Shown piece by piece: positions 12,901 through 21,449 of a stretch of 64,000 nt of DNA. How positions within the stretch are numbered: position 1 is the first letter of the stretch; each line of letters begins with the position of its first letter. This DNA comes from Apostichopus japonicus. Its lineage: Eukaryota; Echinodermata; Holothuroidea; Aspidochirotida; Stichopodidae. The stretch is taken from NCBI RefSeq assembly GCF_037975245.1, contig NC_092561.1, positions 5,692,001 through 5,756,000 of the forward strand, given 5' to 3'. Both the position numbers and the translations under genes were made by a program. The notes beneath the pieces were generated by a model. The model was not told the DNA's origin. It worked only from the letters and a program-made list of their open reading frames with translations, and searched no databases.

Positions 12901-14152
12901 CTACAATCTCATTTAGGAACCCCGACACAGGTTTGAGATTAGAGGGTGTAGGGGAGGGGTGGGGGCAGGAGTCGAATCATTGGTCATCACTATTAAAAGT
13001 ACACGGCATCAAGCCCGCCTGGAAATCATTGCTCTGAAAACTCTGAAAATTTGGCATCTAACCGCGGGCTTATGGGCTTAACATGTGTGACGAATAGACT
13101 ACATGCTGAGCTCGATGTCGGGGCCTTGATCGTTAAACTGCTACTTAGAAATATAGTGCTTTGTACTTTATCAAATTTACAGCTTTCTTAAGTTATCTGA
13201 CTATTCATCAAGTTTTCGTCAAAACTAATATCAATTTCTTATAATATAGTGAAGAATTGCCGAAATGCCAAATAATACATTATATATTAATTTATTTGAG
13301 ATAGAGGGGTGGAGGGGGTGTAGTGGGATGGGGAGTGGTAGGTGGAGAGAGGGGGAATACTCCTATATACTAAGACACTTCAGTTTCACTGAATAACGTT
13401 GAACAGAGAAGGTAACAATTTTTGGGCAAATACACTATAAACTCTCTTATATATACGTATGGTTCATAATTACATATTTACCACAAGTAATATCGTTAGA
13501 CTGTTGAAGAAACTACATATTGATATGTAGAGCAGTATCCGGTAATGTAGTCGCTTATATTTACGAAACAGACAAATCACCGTGATCAGGAAAATGCTGT
13601 AAAAATCAAAAGACAAAATATATAGTTTTAGCCTTTCTGGTTTATGTTCCGTTTACAGGCCCTTAGCCAGAGTTTGAAGTATTGGGGGGAACTAACGGTT
13701 GATTATGCCCGTCCTGTGGATGGGACTAAGATGAGTGGTCTAAGGTTGGGGTGGGAGTGGGGTGGGAGTGGGAGGTGGGTTATCCAATCCTCTTTAAGAT
13801 TTTGTTTACATATGTGGGTTATAGCTGCAAATGTTTCTTCCGTTTCCATCATGTAATCATTTATTATAAAATATAAGCCATTGGGAATTCAGCAATATAA
13901 TAAAAATGGGGTGAAGGGGATGGGGTTCAGTGGGGGTGGGGAGGCGTGTTGGTAAGGCACATGCCCTACTTCATCCCAATAAATGTTAATGACCTACAAA
14001 ATGGCAGCTTACCTTCCGAGAAAGGAAGCAGCAGCACAAAGGATTCTTGCAATCAAAATGATGGTCTGGATAAAACAAAAACGTGCAAAAGCAAGAAGAA
14101 AATATTTGATGGGTCCTTCTTGAAAAGCTTCTCGATCATTTGATAAACTCAT
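7872..14152 (-). CDS. cAMP-receptor-like seven-transmembrane GPCR (joined gene, 3' end missing)
   Basis: Seven exons read from the minus strand: 14152-14013, 13596-13482, 12314-12160, 10316-10227, 9816-9784, 8948-8745 and 8022-7872. Lengths 140, 115, 155, 90, 33, 204 and 151 join in frame to 296 codons. Predicted membrane segments lie near residues 31-57, 66-85, 96-121, 141-158, 181-201, 226-246 and 259-281. Cys96 at the start of TM3 and the WCWI motif at 166-169 supply the expected TM3-loop2 disulfide. TM6 has YPLAILL and TM7 has an FHIVSVPLWG...AIVY pattern. This is the layout of the Dictyostelium cAMP receptor-like (class E) and secretin-related receptors. It would act as a plasma-membrane G-protein-coupled receptor; ligand unknown. 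The start could instead be the in-frame Met at 14248. The third exon's donor (GTTTGA) is weak, and no exon with the C-terminal tail and stop was found below 7872. Confidence 0.75.
8745..8948 (-). CDS. GPCR exon 6 (TM5, loop 3, TM6)
   Basis: It is bounded by TTTTCAATCTAG and AG|GTATGG and is 204 bases long. It encodes YLVIILVIFALYAKVVYTV (TM5), a charged loop with PIWRERPTENHRYEVYKRL, and RPMMLYPLAILLVSIFPIVY (TM6). The charged residues and Arg just before TM6 are typical of G-protein-contacting loop 3. The YPL at the start of TM6 is shared with cAMP-receptor-like proteins. Confidence 0.8.
9082..9285. repeat. 30-bp G-rich minisatellite in a GPCR intron
   Basis: Units of the form GGACGG(A/T)AAATGGG(T/C)ACG followed by (A/G)GTGGGGTGTGA recur about seven times with period 30 bp. 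Some units carry an extra GTGGG. The array is open in several frames on both strands, which explains proline- or glycine-rich spurious frames. It lies between GPCR exons 5 and 6. Confidence 0.9.
9784..9816 (-). CDS. GPCR exon 5, 33-bp microexon (extracellular loop 2)
   Basis: ACTATTGTACAG precedes 33 bases that end at GC|GTAAGT. One base completes the Cys codon, then WINDHRWKVW, then two bases carried to the next exon. Skipping it would remove 11 residues in frame, including the loop-2 Cys and Trp. A (CTGT)n run on this strand lies about 30 bp upstream of the acceptor (9849-9909) and may form part of the pyrimidine tract. Confidence 0.75.
9849..9909. repeat. (CAGA)n tetranucleotide microsatellite
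   Basis: About 14 perfect ACAG/CAGA repeats, preceded by GAGAGA. It sits in the GPCR intron just upstream (in gene orientation) of the 33-bp exon. Confidence 0.95.
10227..10316 (-). CDS. GPCR exon 4 (TM4)
   Basis: The acceptor CTCCTGTTCCAG and donor GTAAGA bound 90 bases (1 + 29 codons + 2). The translation VYHVLCWGVSTVATMIPLVF is TM4 with the invariant Trp. It runs into KYGPAITW, whose split next codon becomes the loop-2 Cys. The phase matches the following 33-bp exon exactly. Confidence 0.75.
10749..10909. repeat. Small fold-back element with AT-rich palindromic core
   Basis: GGCCATCAGTCT at 10749 and AGACCGATGGCC ending at 10909 are inverted copies with one mismatch. The core contains several degenerate copies of AAATCGACATATA(C)CGATTT-like text in both orientations. 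It resembles a small nonautonomous palindromic element. No target duplication was defined. Confidence 0.5.
12160..12314 (-). CDS. GPCR exon 3 (TM3)
   Basis: The acceptor TTTTTGCAG is followed in phase 0 by EDRDGVNGTWCILKG and a hydrophobic TM3. TWC places the conserved extracellular Cys at the top of TM3. The end is uncertain: GTTTGA at 12159 gives the phase needed by the next exon but is a poor donor. A strong GTATGT lies inside the exon in a phase that would not join, and a small missing exon between this and the next is possible. Confidence 0.6.
13482..13596 (-). CDS. GPCR exon 2 (end of TM1, loop 1, TM2)
   Basis: The acceptor TTTTTACAG precedes one completing base and 38 codons, ending at GTG|GTAAAT in phase 0. 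It encodes IFLITVICLF, a basic first intracellular loop (RKYKRLHYR), then ILLYISICSFFNSLTILLV as TM2. The RILLYISI pattern matches the start of TM2 in cAMP-receptor-like and GPR157-like receptors. Confidence 0.75.
14013..14152 (-). CDS. GPCR exon 1 (N-terminus, first half of TM1)
   Basis: It encodes 46 codons plus two bases from the Met at 14152, ending AG|GTAAGC. The segment IILIARILCAAASFLG is the first half of TM1. The open frame extends upstream to another Met at 14248, so the true start is unresolved. The phase (2 bases) fits the one-base start of the next exon, giving a continuous TM1. Confidence 0.7.
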
Positions 14153-14254
14153 TTCAAAAAGGATATATTGAATACAATATTCTGGATTAATATGTATGGA
14201 AGAAAAAGGTAAGTATTGAGCTAACCCTTTTTCCTGGAAGTAGAGCACAGTGGA

Positions 14255-14573
14255 TGGTCTTTGATATCATCATGAAAGAGAAGTTCTTCTAATTTAAAGC
14301 TTTATCTATCCTATTTTACCTTCTTTTTTTCTAAACTGATAAATTTTAGGTGAAATATTATTTTTCGCTCTATGAGTAAACCATGAAAAAAGAGAAAACC
14401 CTTGCAGCTCAATTACCCTGATGACGTCATTCACCAGATGCAAACCCCCTAAAATATCGTTTCGAATAGTCCATATCTTCACCATATAGAATGCTATAAG
14501 CGGAGTTGGTCTTGATATAACGACCATTAATGTTTGTTAATCTACCAAGTCCAGCCACCGGAATATCCCATAA

Positions 14574-14608
<35 letters not shown>

Positions 14609-15040
14609 TGATTTCTGACTTACGCATTCCTCTGGGCTATAAAACGATAGACAAGTCGCCTCAGCGGATGAATTCATCTGTATGCCCATGATTCAACTTC
14701 TGCGACTGTTACTGGTGAAGAGCATCACACTTGAATGAATGATAGTTTAACCCGAGGAAGATTAAAAGATGTTGTTGAATTATACAGTCAATGTGTACTC
14801 TCGACAATTACATGGGAAATATAATCCAGGGGCTTTCCCCAGGATCCACTCGGAATTACATACGGCTGAAATATACAGTGGGATGACCCAGCTGGACTCC
14901 CATCTCTCCCCTCCCCCACCCCCATGGGCTTATAGAGACCACCCGTATATCTGTCTCACTATTTTCTGTTCCCCCCACTCTTTTGAAATGGGGGACCGGG
15001 GTGGGGGAGGGGTATTTGACGCAACGATATTTTGTTGCCC
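14255..15040. other. Noncoding, upstream of the GPCR
   Basis: No exon recognised. It includes a (TA)n run at 14576-14605 and a TGACGTCA octamer near 14422. If the GPCR starts at 14152 or 14248, this stretch holds its promoter or further 5' exons, but neither could be identified. Confidence 0.45.
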
Positions 15041-15049
15041 CCGTTATCA

Positions 15050-15359
15050 TAATAATAATAATATTTGATTTTTATATACCGCTTTACACCAGCGATAGGT
15101 TTCAAAGCGCTTTACAGACGTTATATTACCCCTGGTCAATGATAACCTGTCCCAGAGACAATCCATCCAGTCGGCAGCAGATATATACTGCGCCCAATGA
15201 CAAGTTACCTTACAGGTACCCATTTAACCCCTGGGTGGAGAGGGGCAAGTGAGATAAAGCATCTTGCCCAAGGACACAACGTAATGAACTAGGCAGGAAT
15301 CGAACCAGCAATCCTTGGATCACGAGTCCGACGCCTTAGCCAATTGGCCACCACGCTCT
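15050..15359 (-). mobile_element. tRNA-derived SINE, about 310 bp
   Basis: On the minus strand the head reads TGGCCAATTGGCTAAGG (A-box-like, 15334-15350) and GGTTCGATTCC (B box, 15296-15306). This is RNA polymerase III internal-promoter spacing as in a tRNA. A body of about 200 bp follows, then AAGCGCTTTGAAA, GGTGTAAAGCGGTATATAAA and a short TTATTATTATTAT tail at 15050. It is a short retroposon that would be mobilised by a partner LINE sharing its tail. It looks full length. The tRNA-like part is not a functional tRNA gene because its stems are not preserved. Confidence 0.88.
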
Positions 15360-15897
15360 CGGTATCTCAAGCGGTCAGGTATTGGAACTGAATGAGGTAT
15401 TGGGGAATTAATATCAATACATATATACTCGCTACGTGATGAAAGTCATAGGGAAGAAAACAGTTGCCGGAAATCTATCCGTGAATAGTATCCGTTGTGT
15501 GGTTTGCACGGTAGTGTTATTCCACTTACCTCGACAAAAATATCTGCACTGGTGTTTCCTTATTTAACAATTATATATCTCCCTCTGTATAGAATGTATA
15601 TATGCACGTTACTTACATAGCCATGGAATGTGGTCAGGTGCATGTTACTACTATAAGAATGGCTTAATTTTGTCATCTTGCTCAAAGGCTATCGTAGTAC
15701 ATGGTATGTGTAGCCTATATAAGGAGGGGGTGTGGGAGGGGAAATGTCAATGTATCCGTCGAAGACGGCTGAAGTCGGGACCTACGAGGTGGTGAAATCC
15801 AACCCTCCCCTGCACCTCCTTCTTCTACATAGCAATATATTTTTCTCATTGTATCCTATTGTATATGAAGCCTGTTGCATAAATTGTTTATAGCCTG

Positions 15898-15898
<1 letters not shown>

Positions 15899-15961
<63 letters not shown>

Positions 15962-15990
15962 ATATATATATCTATCTTTATATATATATA

Positions 15991-16043
<53 letters not shown>

Positions 16044-16146
16044 GAAAATCGTAATGAGTTGGAAAATCAAGAACAGTGAAAAAACTTTCAGCCTCCACCG
16101 GGATTCGAACCACGGGCCTATATATATTTATATATATATATATAAA

Positions 16147-16241
<95 letters not shown>

Positions 16242-16260
16242 CCAGTTATCTATCTATCTA
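15899..16260. repeat. Long (TA)n microsatellite, split by a SINE fragment
   Basis: TA repeats run from 15899 to 16040 and again from about 16121 to 16245, with scattered TCTA and TTTA interruptions. The 80-bp non-repetitive island between them is a tRNA-like SINE piece. Frames full of Tyr/Ile across this region are artefacts of the repeat. Confidence 0.95.
16043..16119 (-). mobile_element. Truncated tRNA-derived SINE fragment
   Basis: On the minus strand GGCCCGTGGTTCGAATCCCG holds an exact polymerase III B box (GGTTCGAATCC, 16101-16111). It is followed by a unique body of about 60 bp. The A box and head are replaced by the TA repeat. It belongs to a different family from the SINE at 15.05-15.36 kb. 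Confidence 0.65.
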
Positions 16261-16843
16261 TATATTCTGTATATGATATAATCTGTATAATGCTAGTTTA
16301 ATCCCAGTTATTTCTATACATGTCGTACAGTCATGTCACTATAGCTTGCAAGCTGGTACAATCTTGTAAGTGACATCAGTAAAAAAATAAAATTCAAATA
16401 AGAAGACTACTGATATTCTACTTACCTGTACTTCTAAAACTTTTTGTAACTGGACCACGGTCTCAAAATCATGCACGTAGTATATGCCTATATCATTAAA
16501 ATTCCGACGAACGTGAAAGATGTTTCACATATACGAAAGAAAATAATGCACGTAAACGAAGTGATCGGAAATGACTGTTGCTTTATATGCAAGGATTTCC
16601 ATACACTATTATGACCAGCTAAGCCATTGCCTATCGTGCACAAGGATACCAATGAGAGCATCCGGGTTATTTCAAGTTAATCAGGTAGATAGTTCCGTCC
16701 TTTAACGCAGGAATCAAGAACTCTGCCCGGGGTAGCAATTCCTGCTTGCTAATGCTGACTTGTCAAAAAGCTGAGAACAACGGTTTTCAGCAAAAATTCA
16801 TTATATATATACATATAAATTTATATCTGTTTTACCTCCATTA

Positions 16844-17221
16844 TTTAATTATTGTATCTCACTCGAGATCCAGCCTTTCTCTAAATACAGCATAGTTGTT
16901 TTACAGTTTTCTGTTATTCCTATCTATTTTTCACCGTTTGTATCTAATTGATCCAGCTATATATGCTTCAAAATGGAGAGCAACTTTGAAACTTTGAAAA
17001 CGCCTCGACGCCTTTCAGCTAAACTGGTTAGGTATAGGCATCACCTTTCCAACTAAAATAGTTTTAATTCCTGCTTCTCCTTGTCACTTTAAGTGATCAT
17101 GCACTGAAGAAGAGCTAGTTTTGCTCGAAAGCTCTGCAAAATCCAAACATTGGCTGTTTTGCCTCCAATCATTTACTTAATTTAATTATTGTATCTCACT
17201 CGAGATCCAGCCTTTCTCTAA
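16844..17221. repeat. 41-bp direct repeat pair bounding a Penelope-like terminal region
   Basis: The 41 bases at 16844-16884 recur identically at 17181-17221 (starting TTTAATTATTGTATCTCACT). The preceding TTTT(A/G)CCTCCA text is also shared. The offset is 337 bp. The pair lies just beyond the 3' side of the Penelope relic on the minus strand, which suggests terminal repeats (PLTRs) of that family. Confidence 0.7.
17104..17137 (+). ncRNA. Candidate hammerhead-ribozyme core relic
   Basis: CTGAAGA (17104-17110) matches the CUGANGA core. A GAGC/GCTC stem (17112-17115 with 17123-17126) follows, then GAAA (17127-17130). This order is the hammerhead catalytic core up to stem II. Penelope-like retroelements are known to carry hammerhead motifs in their terminal repeats, and a Penelope relic is adjacent. 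I could not draw convincing stems I and III with the cleavage site, so activity is doubtful, and the core is on the strand opposite to the neighbouring GIY-YIG frame. Confidence 0.35.
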
Positions 17222-17559
17222 TTCTACATAAATCTTATATATACATCTACATATAATATAACATATAAAACATTCACAGAATACAGACAAGATAATGAGC
17301 ATGGTGAACACAAAGAGATAGATGTAAGGGATTAGTAGACAAGGGATGGAGAGAAGAAAGAAAGAAACAAACAGGGGAAGAGGAGAGGTAGGAGGTAAAC
17401 AGTGGAGGGACAAAGACAGGATTAAGGGAAGGGGGTAGGGAATAAACTAGAGAAGGACAAAGACATAAAGGTGTGGAGAAAAAAGGGTGGAAGAGAGCTA
17501 TGAGAAGAGGAGTGATAGGGGGGAGGGGGAAACAAGGGGAGATGGAGGGGGAAACAGAA

Positions 17560-17998
17560 GAAAATTTAGTCCTGTCCTTCCTGAATGTTGAGCCCATGGG
17601 GTTGAATGGTGCGAAGGCAAGCATCCACAGCCTCTCTCTGCTGATTCGTACTAGGTAAGGGCTGTTACCTAAGCATTCAATCCCCTGTAGAGACATGTCA
17701 TTAATGGTATGGTTGGGAAGGTTAACGTGTTCCCCAACTGGGGTCACAGTCTTCATGGTGTTGACTGTGGATCTGTGACCATAGAATCGCTTCTTGAGGG
17801 TGGTTTTGGTTTCGCCAACATACTGGATGCCACAAACTCTACAAGAGATCAGGTATATGATATTAGTGGTTGTGCAAGTGATGTGACTCTTGGTCTTGTG
17901 TGTGAGTTGCATGCTGTGGTTATGGAATTGGATTCAACAAAGTGGAGGCTGCAGACGATGCATCTCGAAGTACGATCACATTTGAAAGCACCATGCTG
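17560..17998 (-). pseudogene. Penelope-like element GIY-YIG endonuclease relic
   Basis: A minus-strand frame from 17912 encodes NIIYLISCRVCGIQYVGETK, KRFYGHRS, then GEHVNLPNHT and SRERLWMLAFAPFNPMG. This is the GIY-YIG nuclease that forms the C-terminus of Penelope-like retroelements (Y-L-I-C...YVGET, R...HR, EHF..H, E..W). The cysteine-containing run just upstream (FKCDRTSRCIVC) is in a shifted frame, with a stop between, so the copy is broken. No reverse transcriptase domain remains. The frame continues below 17560 only as low-complexity proline/serine text. The family uses target-primed reverse transcription. Confidence 0.85.
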
Positions 17999-18085
17999 AA
18001 TGGGTGTAGGTCAAAGAAAACAGATTGAAGCACCGCGAAGAGTAAGTATAGGAAGGTGAGAGCTGATAGTCCTACTGTTTCAAAT

Positions 18086-18163
18086 GCAGACTTAACATGT
18101 GTTACTTGTGGGAAGCATTGCGAGTCAAGGATTGGACTATTTAGTCATAAAAAAACTCATTAA
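18086..18163 (+). pseudogene. LINE-type C-terminal zinc-finger tail relic
   Basis: The plus-strand frame reads ADLTCVTCGKHCESRIGLFS then HKKTH and a TAA stop at 18161. The pattern C-x2-C-x3-C-x-SRIGL-x-SH-x3-H is the zinc-finger-like end of many animal non-LTR retrotransposon polyproteins. Stops lie a few codons upstream, so only the tail survives. About 60 bp of 3' flank resembles a LINE 3' UTR. Confidence 0.65.
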
Positions 18164-18164
18164 T

Positions 18165-19339
18165 CTCTGGTACTTAATCTGTGATTGGTGTTTTATTCAG
18201 AGGCATCATCGCCTCGATGGCCATATATATCTAATTATATAATTAAGTAATGATGTATAGATATATTTTTTGTTAAATAAACTATGATTTATATAAAATA
18301 TAATTATTGGACTCTCAGTAGAATATACGAAACAAAAATAGAACAACGCATTTAGTAACGCCAAGATGGACAATCAATCGAAATTGAGGGCGGTGTAGGG
18401 ATTGTGAATTAAGATATCTGAAATGCATATGCATATCCTGCTTTCTACCTGATACGCTCAACAACATGGCCGCCTCACTTCCTTTATTAATACATTCACG
18501 GAGCAGCTATAAACTATTTCCATTTGGCTGCAGTATGAAATTTAAAGTATAGAAAAATAATGAATGACTGAATCAAGTCTTTGACCACTACGAACGTTGG
18601 AAGGTGAGAAAGCGCTTGAGTGAATTTTTTTTTAATGAACTACGATGGCCTTTTAAGGGCAAAACTTGGCAAACTCACACCACCATCCTATGACAGTGGA
18701 CGAACTCATCCGGTGGTATCGAAGTACAAAAATAAACAAATTTTAATTTCGGGCTAATAACTTGTCGATAAAAACCCTAATTTCGAGAAAAAAAATATCA
18801 TACAAAGTGATAAAATTTGCATACGGATATAGATAATAAAATTGAATTGTGGTAACGAAGTAACGGGTAAAGAGGAAGAACTTTGATTAGCTTATCTAAT
18901 GACATTTTTTTTTTGGAACATAACTTCACTTCAATTGTTTTTCTTAATAACTTAACTCTAAATAACTTTTCCTTTAACATAGTCGAAAAAGAGAAGGAAG
19001 ACGAAATTTCGCAGGTGAACGTTTGAGATGCAAAATAGGAGAAGTGGAGGGCGCTATTCATTTGGATAGTAAATATGAACATTTTAGCAAGTGTGACTAC
19101 CATTCTTCCCATATTCCATCTCTCACCCCATCAGGTCATACAATATGTTCTTGGTATAGTAGCGTAAAGGATGTTATTTTTGTACAGCTGTTTAATATTT
19201 ATGATTTACCGTTCTCTAGTTTTTAACATAATAATTATGTAGTCTCTCTGTATATCTACATTCATAATAACACGATTCTCTGAGAGCAAAATATGTCTTC
19301 CTCTTTTGGGCAACGAACAATTTTGAAGTTACTTTATCT
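18165..19339. other. Noncoding interval
   Basis: No supported exon. It is AT-rich, and the short frames on both strands have no domains. The part nearest 19340 would be the 3' flank of the minus-strand gene that ends there. Confidence 0.5.
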
Positions 19340-20431
19340 CTAGTAATCGATATCGGGATAGCCGCTATCGCGATGACCTATCCCGTAAGAGTGTCCGGAT
19401 TCTATGCTACTTGCTGTCTCCCGCCGATAACCGCTGAAATTCGGTGATCCTGTGCTATTTGCCCCTCTGTTGTTTCGATTAAACCCTCGAAACGGTTCGG
19501 AAGGTAAAACCTGCACAAACCCTGTTACTTGAGGCTGCTCGTCGCTGGCGCCTCGTTCATGCGAGTAGCTCGCGTTAGAACGCGTTTCATGTTCCGATAG
19601 CGGAGCGGGATCGGACGCCCTGGAACTCGGCCGTATTTGTGATTCTTCTTCGTGTTGGAGGATATCGGGATAAAGTAGAGGGCGCCTGGCTCTACCTGTA
19701 GTCGTATCCGCTGAATAGACTGTACTTTCCTCTCTTCTTCCGTAGGGTTCCTTGGATTTTGCGTCAACTTTCCTTTTTTCATACGAACCCAAGCCCGAAT
19801 CCTTGTTATTCTGAGCGGGACTGCCGTGTCGGTTGTCTTCCGGTCTGTATCCATTTTCTGAGTAAAACCATTCCCGATCAAACACCGCCCTCGGTATCGT
19901 CTGCGCGGCCTCGGTATTTTTGTCAACATCGGCTGCCATCGAAGGTGAACGATCTTCTTCGACAGGCTTTTTATCTGGACTTTTCCCCTTGCTGCTTTTT
20001 TTACTTTTTGAAGATTTCTTGGAACTTTTGGAACTCTTGGAACTCTTGTGACCATGTTTCTGTTTTTGCTTTGGTGATGGCGCTGTTGGGGAAACAGTCG
20101 TGTGGTAGTTTGGTATATTGCTCTTGGCTTGGTCGTACAAATGTGTTTGATAAGTCGGTTCTTGGTTTTCATATTCCCGCTCAGGTAACTGGTTACTGTA
20201 AAGATGTGGTGTGTTACCATTGGGAACGTTCGGTAAAGGTTGCTGTTGCAAAGGTGTAGGTTGATGTGGTTGTGCGAATTGTGTAGGCTGATGTGGTGTT
20301 GAAGCGGGTTGTTGCCATGGGATTGCTGTAGTGTATTCCGATTCATCCGGTGGAGTACCACTATTCGGTTTCTCTTCATCCTCCGTTGGTTCGTTTACTT
20401 CCCACGCATTTTTGGAAGATTTTCCTCCCAT
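19340..20431 (-). CDS. Intronless disordered protein with predicted N-myristoylation
   Basis: One continuous 363-codon frame with a normal stop. The N-terminus MGGKSSK fits the myristoylation consensus (Gly2, Ser6, Lys7). Residues near 45-75 are rich in Gln/Pro/His. Residues around 125-155 form a Ser/Lys-repeat block (HKSSKSSKSSKKSSKSKKSS) that could bind acidic lipids next to the acyl group. The rest is polar with many charged and aromatic residues; IPRAVFDREWFYSENGYRPE near 175-195 is the most ordered-looking part, and the C-terminus is YPDIDY. No enzymatic or folded domain is recognised, and there are no membrane segments. The length and composition over 1.1 kb, in a region where other frames rarely exceed 100 codons, support a real gene. 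Likely membrane-anchored; function unknown. It may be one exon of a longer gene. Confidence 0.75.
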   Translation of the reverse strand: MGGKSSKNAWEVNEPTEDEEKPNSGTPPDESEYTTAIPWQQPASTPHQPTQFAQPHQPTPLQQQPLPNVPNGNTPHLYSNQLPEREYENQEPTYQTHLYDQAKSNIPNYHTTVSPTAPSPKQKQKHGHKSSKSSKSSKKSSKSKKSSKGKSPDKKPVEEDRSPSMAADVDKNTEAAQTIPRAVFDREWFYSENGYRPEDNRHGSPAQNNKDSGLGSYEKRKVDAKSKEPYGRREESTVYSADTTTGRARRPLLYPDILQHEEESQIRPSSRASDPAPLSEHETRSNASYSHERGASDEQPQVTGFVQVLPSEPFRGFNRNNRGANSTGSPNFSGYRRETASSIESGHSYGIGHRDSGYPDIDY

Positions 20432-21170
20432 GATCAGTATGTTTTCTTTCAGGGCTCGTTGAAGGTCAACTGTAGATTATGTTTTCTGTTTTATTCCGCT
20501 GTTTCTGAGTCCAAGATATGAATTAAAATGACAAAACGTTGCTGAAGTTACAATGACGCAGACCGTTAGAAATTCCTGCTCATTGACTTTTAAATTTGCA
20601 GAATACCACTTGTAATTTTCTTTTTTACTTCTGTTGTAACCCTCTCTGTTCGTGTGGCTACTTCTTGCTCACTTCCTTTGAGAATATATCCATCAGTTAT
20701 ATATAAAGACTTTCTACGACTGTTGCACTCCTCATACCCAATAAGGTCAAAGTTCAATTTCTGGAGACGAAAGAAAGAAGGAATACCAAAATAACAATAA
20801 ACATAATGAAAATAGGAGAATGACATGAAGCAAACATTGAATAAGTTTATGGTGGAGGGGGAGGGGTAGGGGAGGGGGAGGGGAGGAGGCTGGTGCTTTT
20901 CGCAACAGGGGGGAATGACTCTAAATACCTTCCCGCGGGCTAATGCCGCCACTGTCGGCTACGAAAATAGCACCACTGAACACTAGACTGGCTCCTGCCT
21001 GTTTATGTTGTGTAGTTCCTCTGATTTTAAAGACTACCTTTCGTCGTTTAATTGGGTGGGGAGGGGGGGGGTGGGGCAGAGGGCATCAGTTTATCAATGG
21101 AAAATAATAACAGACAAAGAATGTTCCATCGACTTCCAATTTGCGATACAACATGCTATTGCACAATGCA
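20432..21170. other. Noncoding, upstream of the 19.3-kb gene
   Basis: This would contain the promoter and 5' untranslated region of the minus-strand gene that begins at 20431. A purine-rich G tract runs at 20851-20888. No TATA box or other promoter element could be assigned with confidence. Confidence 0.4.
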
Positions 21171-21175
21171 CTTAT

Positions 21176-21235
21176 CCAGATATATATATAGATATATATG
21201 TATGTATACATATATATGATATATATATTTATATC

Positions 21236-21270
<35 letters not shown>

Positions 21271-21311
21271 TATATATATATATATAAATATAAATATACA
21301 TTTGTATATAC

Positions 21312-21344
<33 letters not shown>

Positions 21345-21407
21345 GGGCCTATATATATATAGGGCCTATATATATAGGGCCTATATATAGGGCCTATATA
21401 TATAGGG

Positions 21408-21440
<33 letters not shown>
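21176..21440. repeat. (TA)n array with palindromic TAGGGCCTA insertions
   Basis: A long TA-type tract in which the palindrome TAGGGCCTA is repeated five times between 21343 and 21412, spaced by short TA runs. The whole tract is self-complementary and could extrude cruciforms. Confidence 0.95.
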
Positions 21441-21443
<3 letters not shown>

Positions 21444-21449
21444 CAACCA

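Noticed and set aside
15287-15359. tRNA gene
   Set aside because: The A and B boxes are present, but the cloverleaf stems are not kept and the sequence runs into a SINE body and tail.
16042-16281. Tyr/Ile-rich reading frames of 66-79 codons
   Set aside because: They are translations of the (TA)n microsatellite, not genes.
17709-17999. Plus-strand 96-codon frame
   Set aside because: It is antisense to the Penelope GIY-YIG relic.
19525-20379. Second minus-strand frame of 284 codons and plus-strand frame of 166 codons overlapping the 19.3-kb gene
   Set aside because: They are shadows of the 363-codon frame. Their composition (His/Asn/Arg or Cys/Ser/Phe) is typical of out-of-frame reading.
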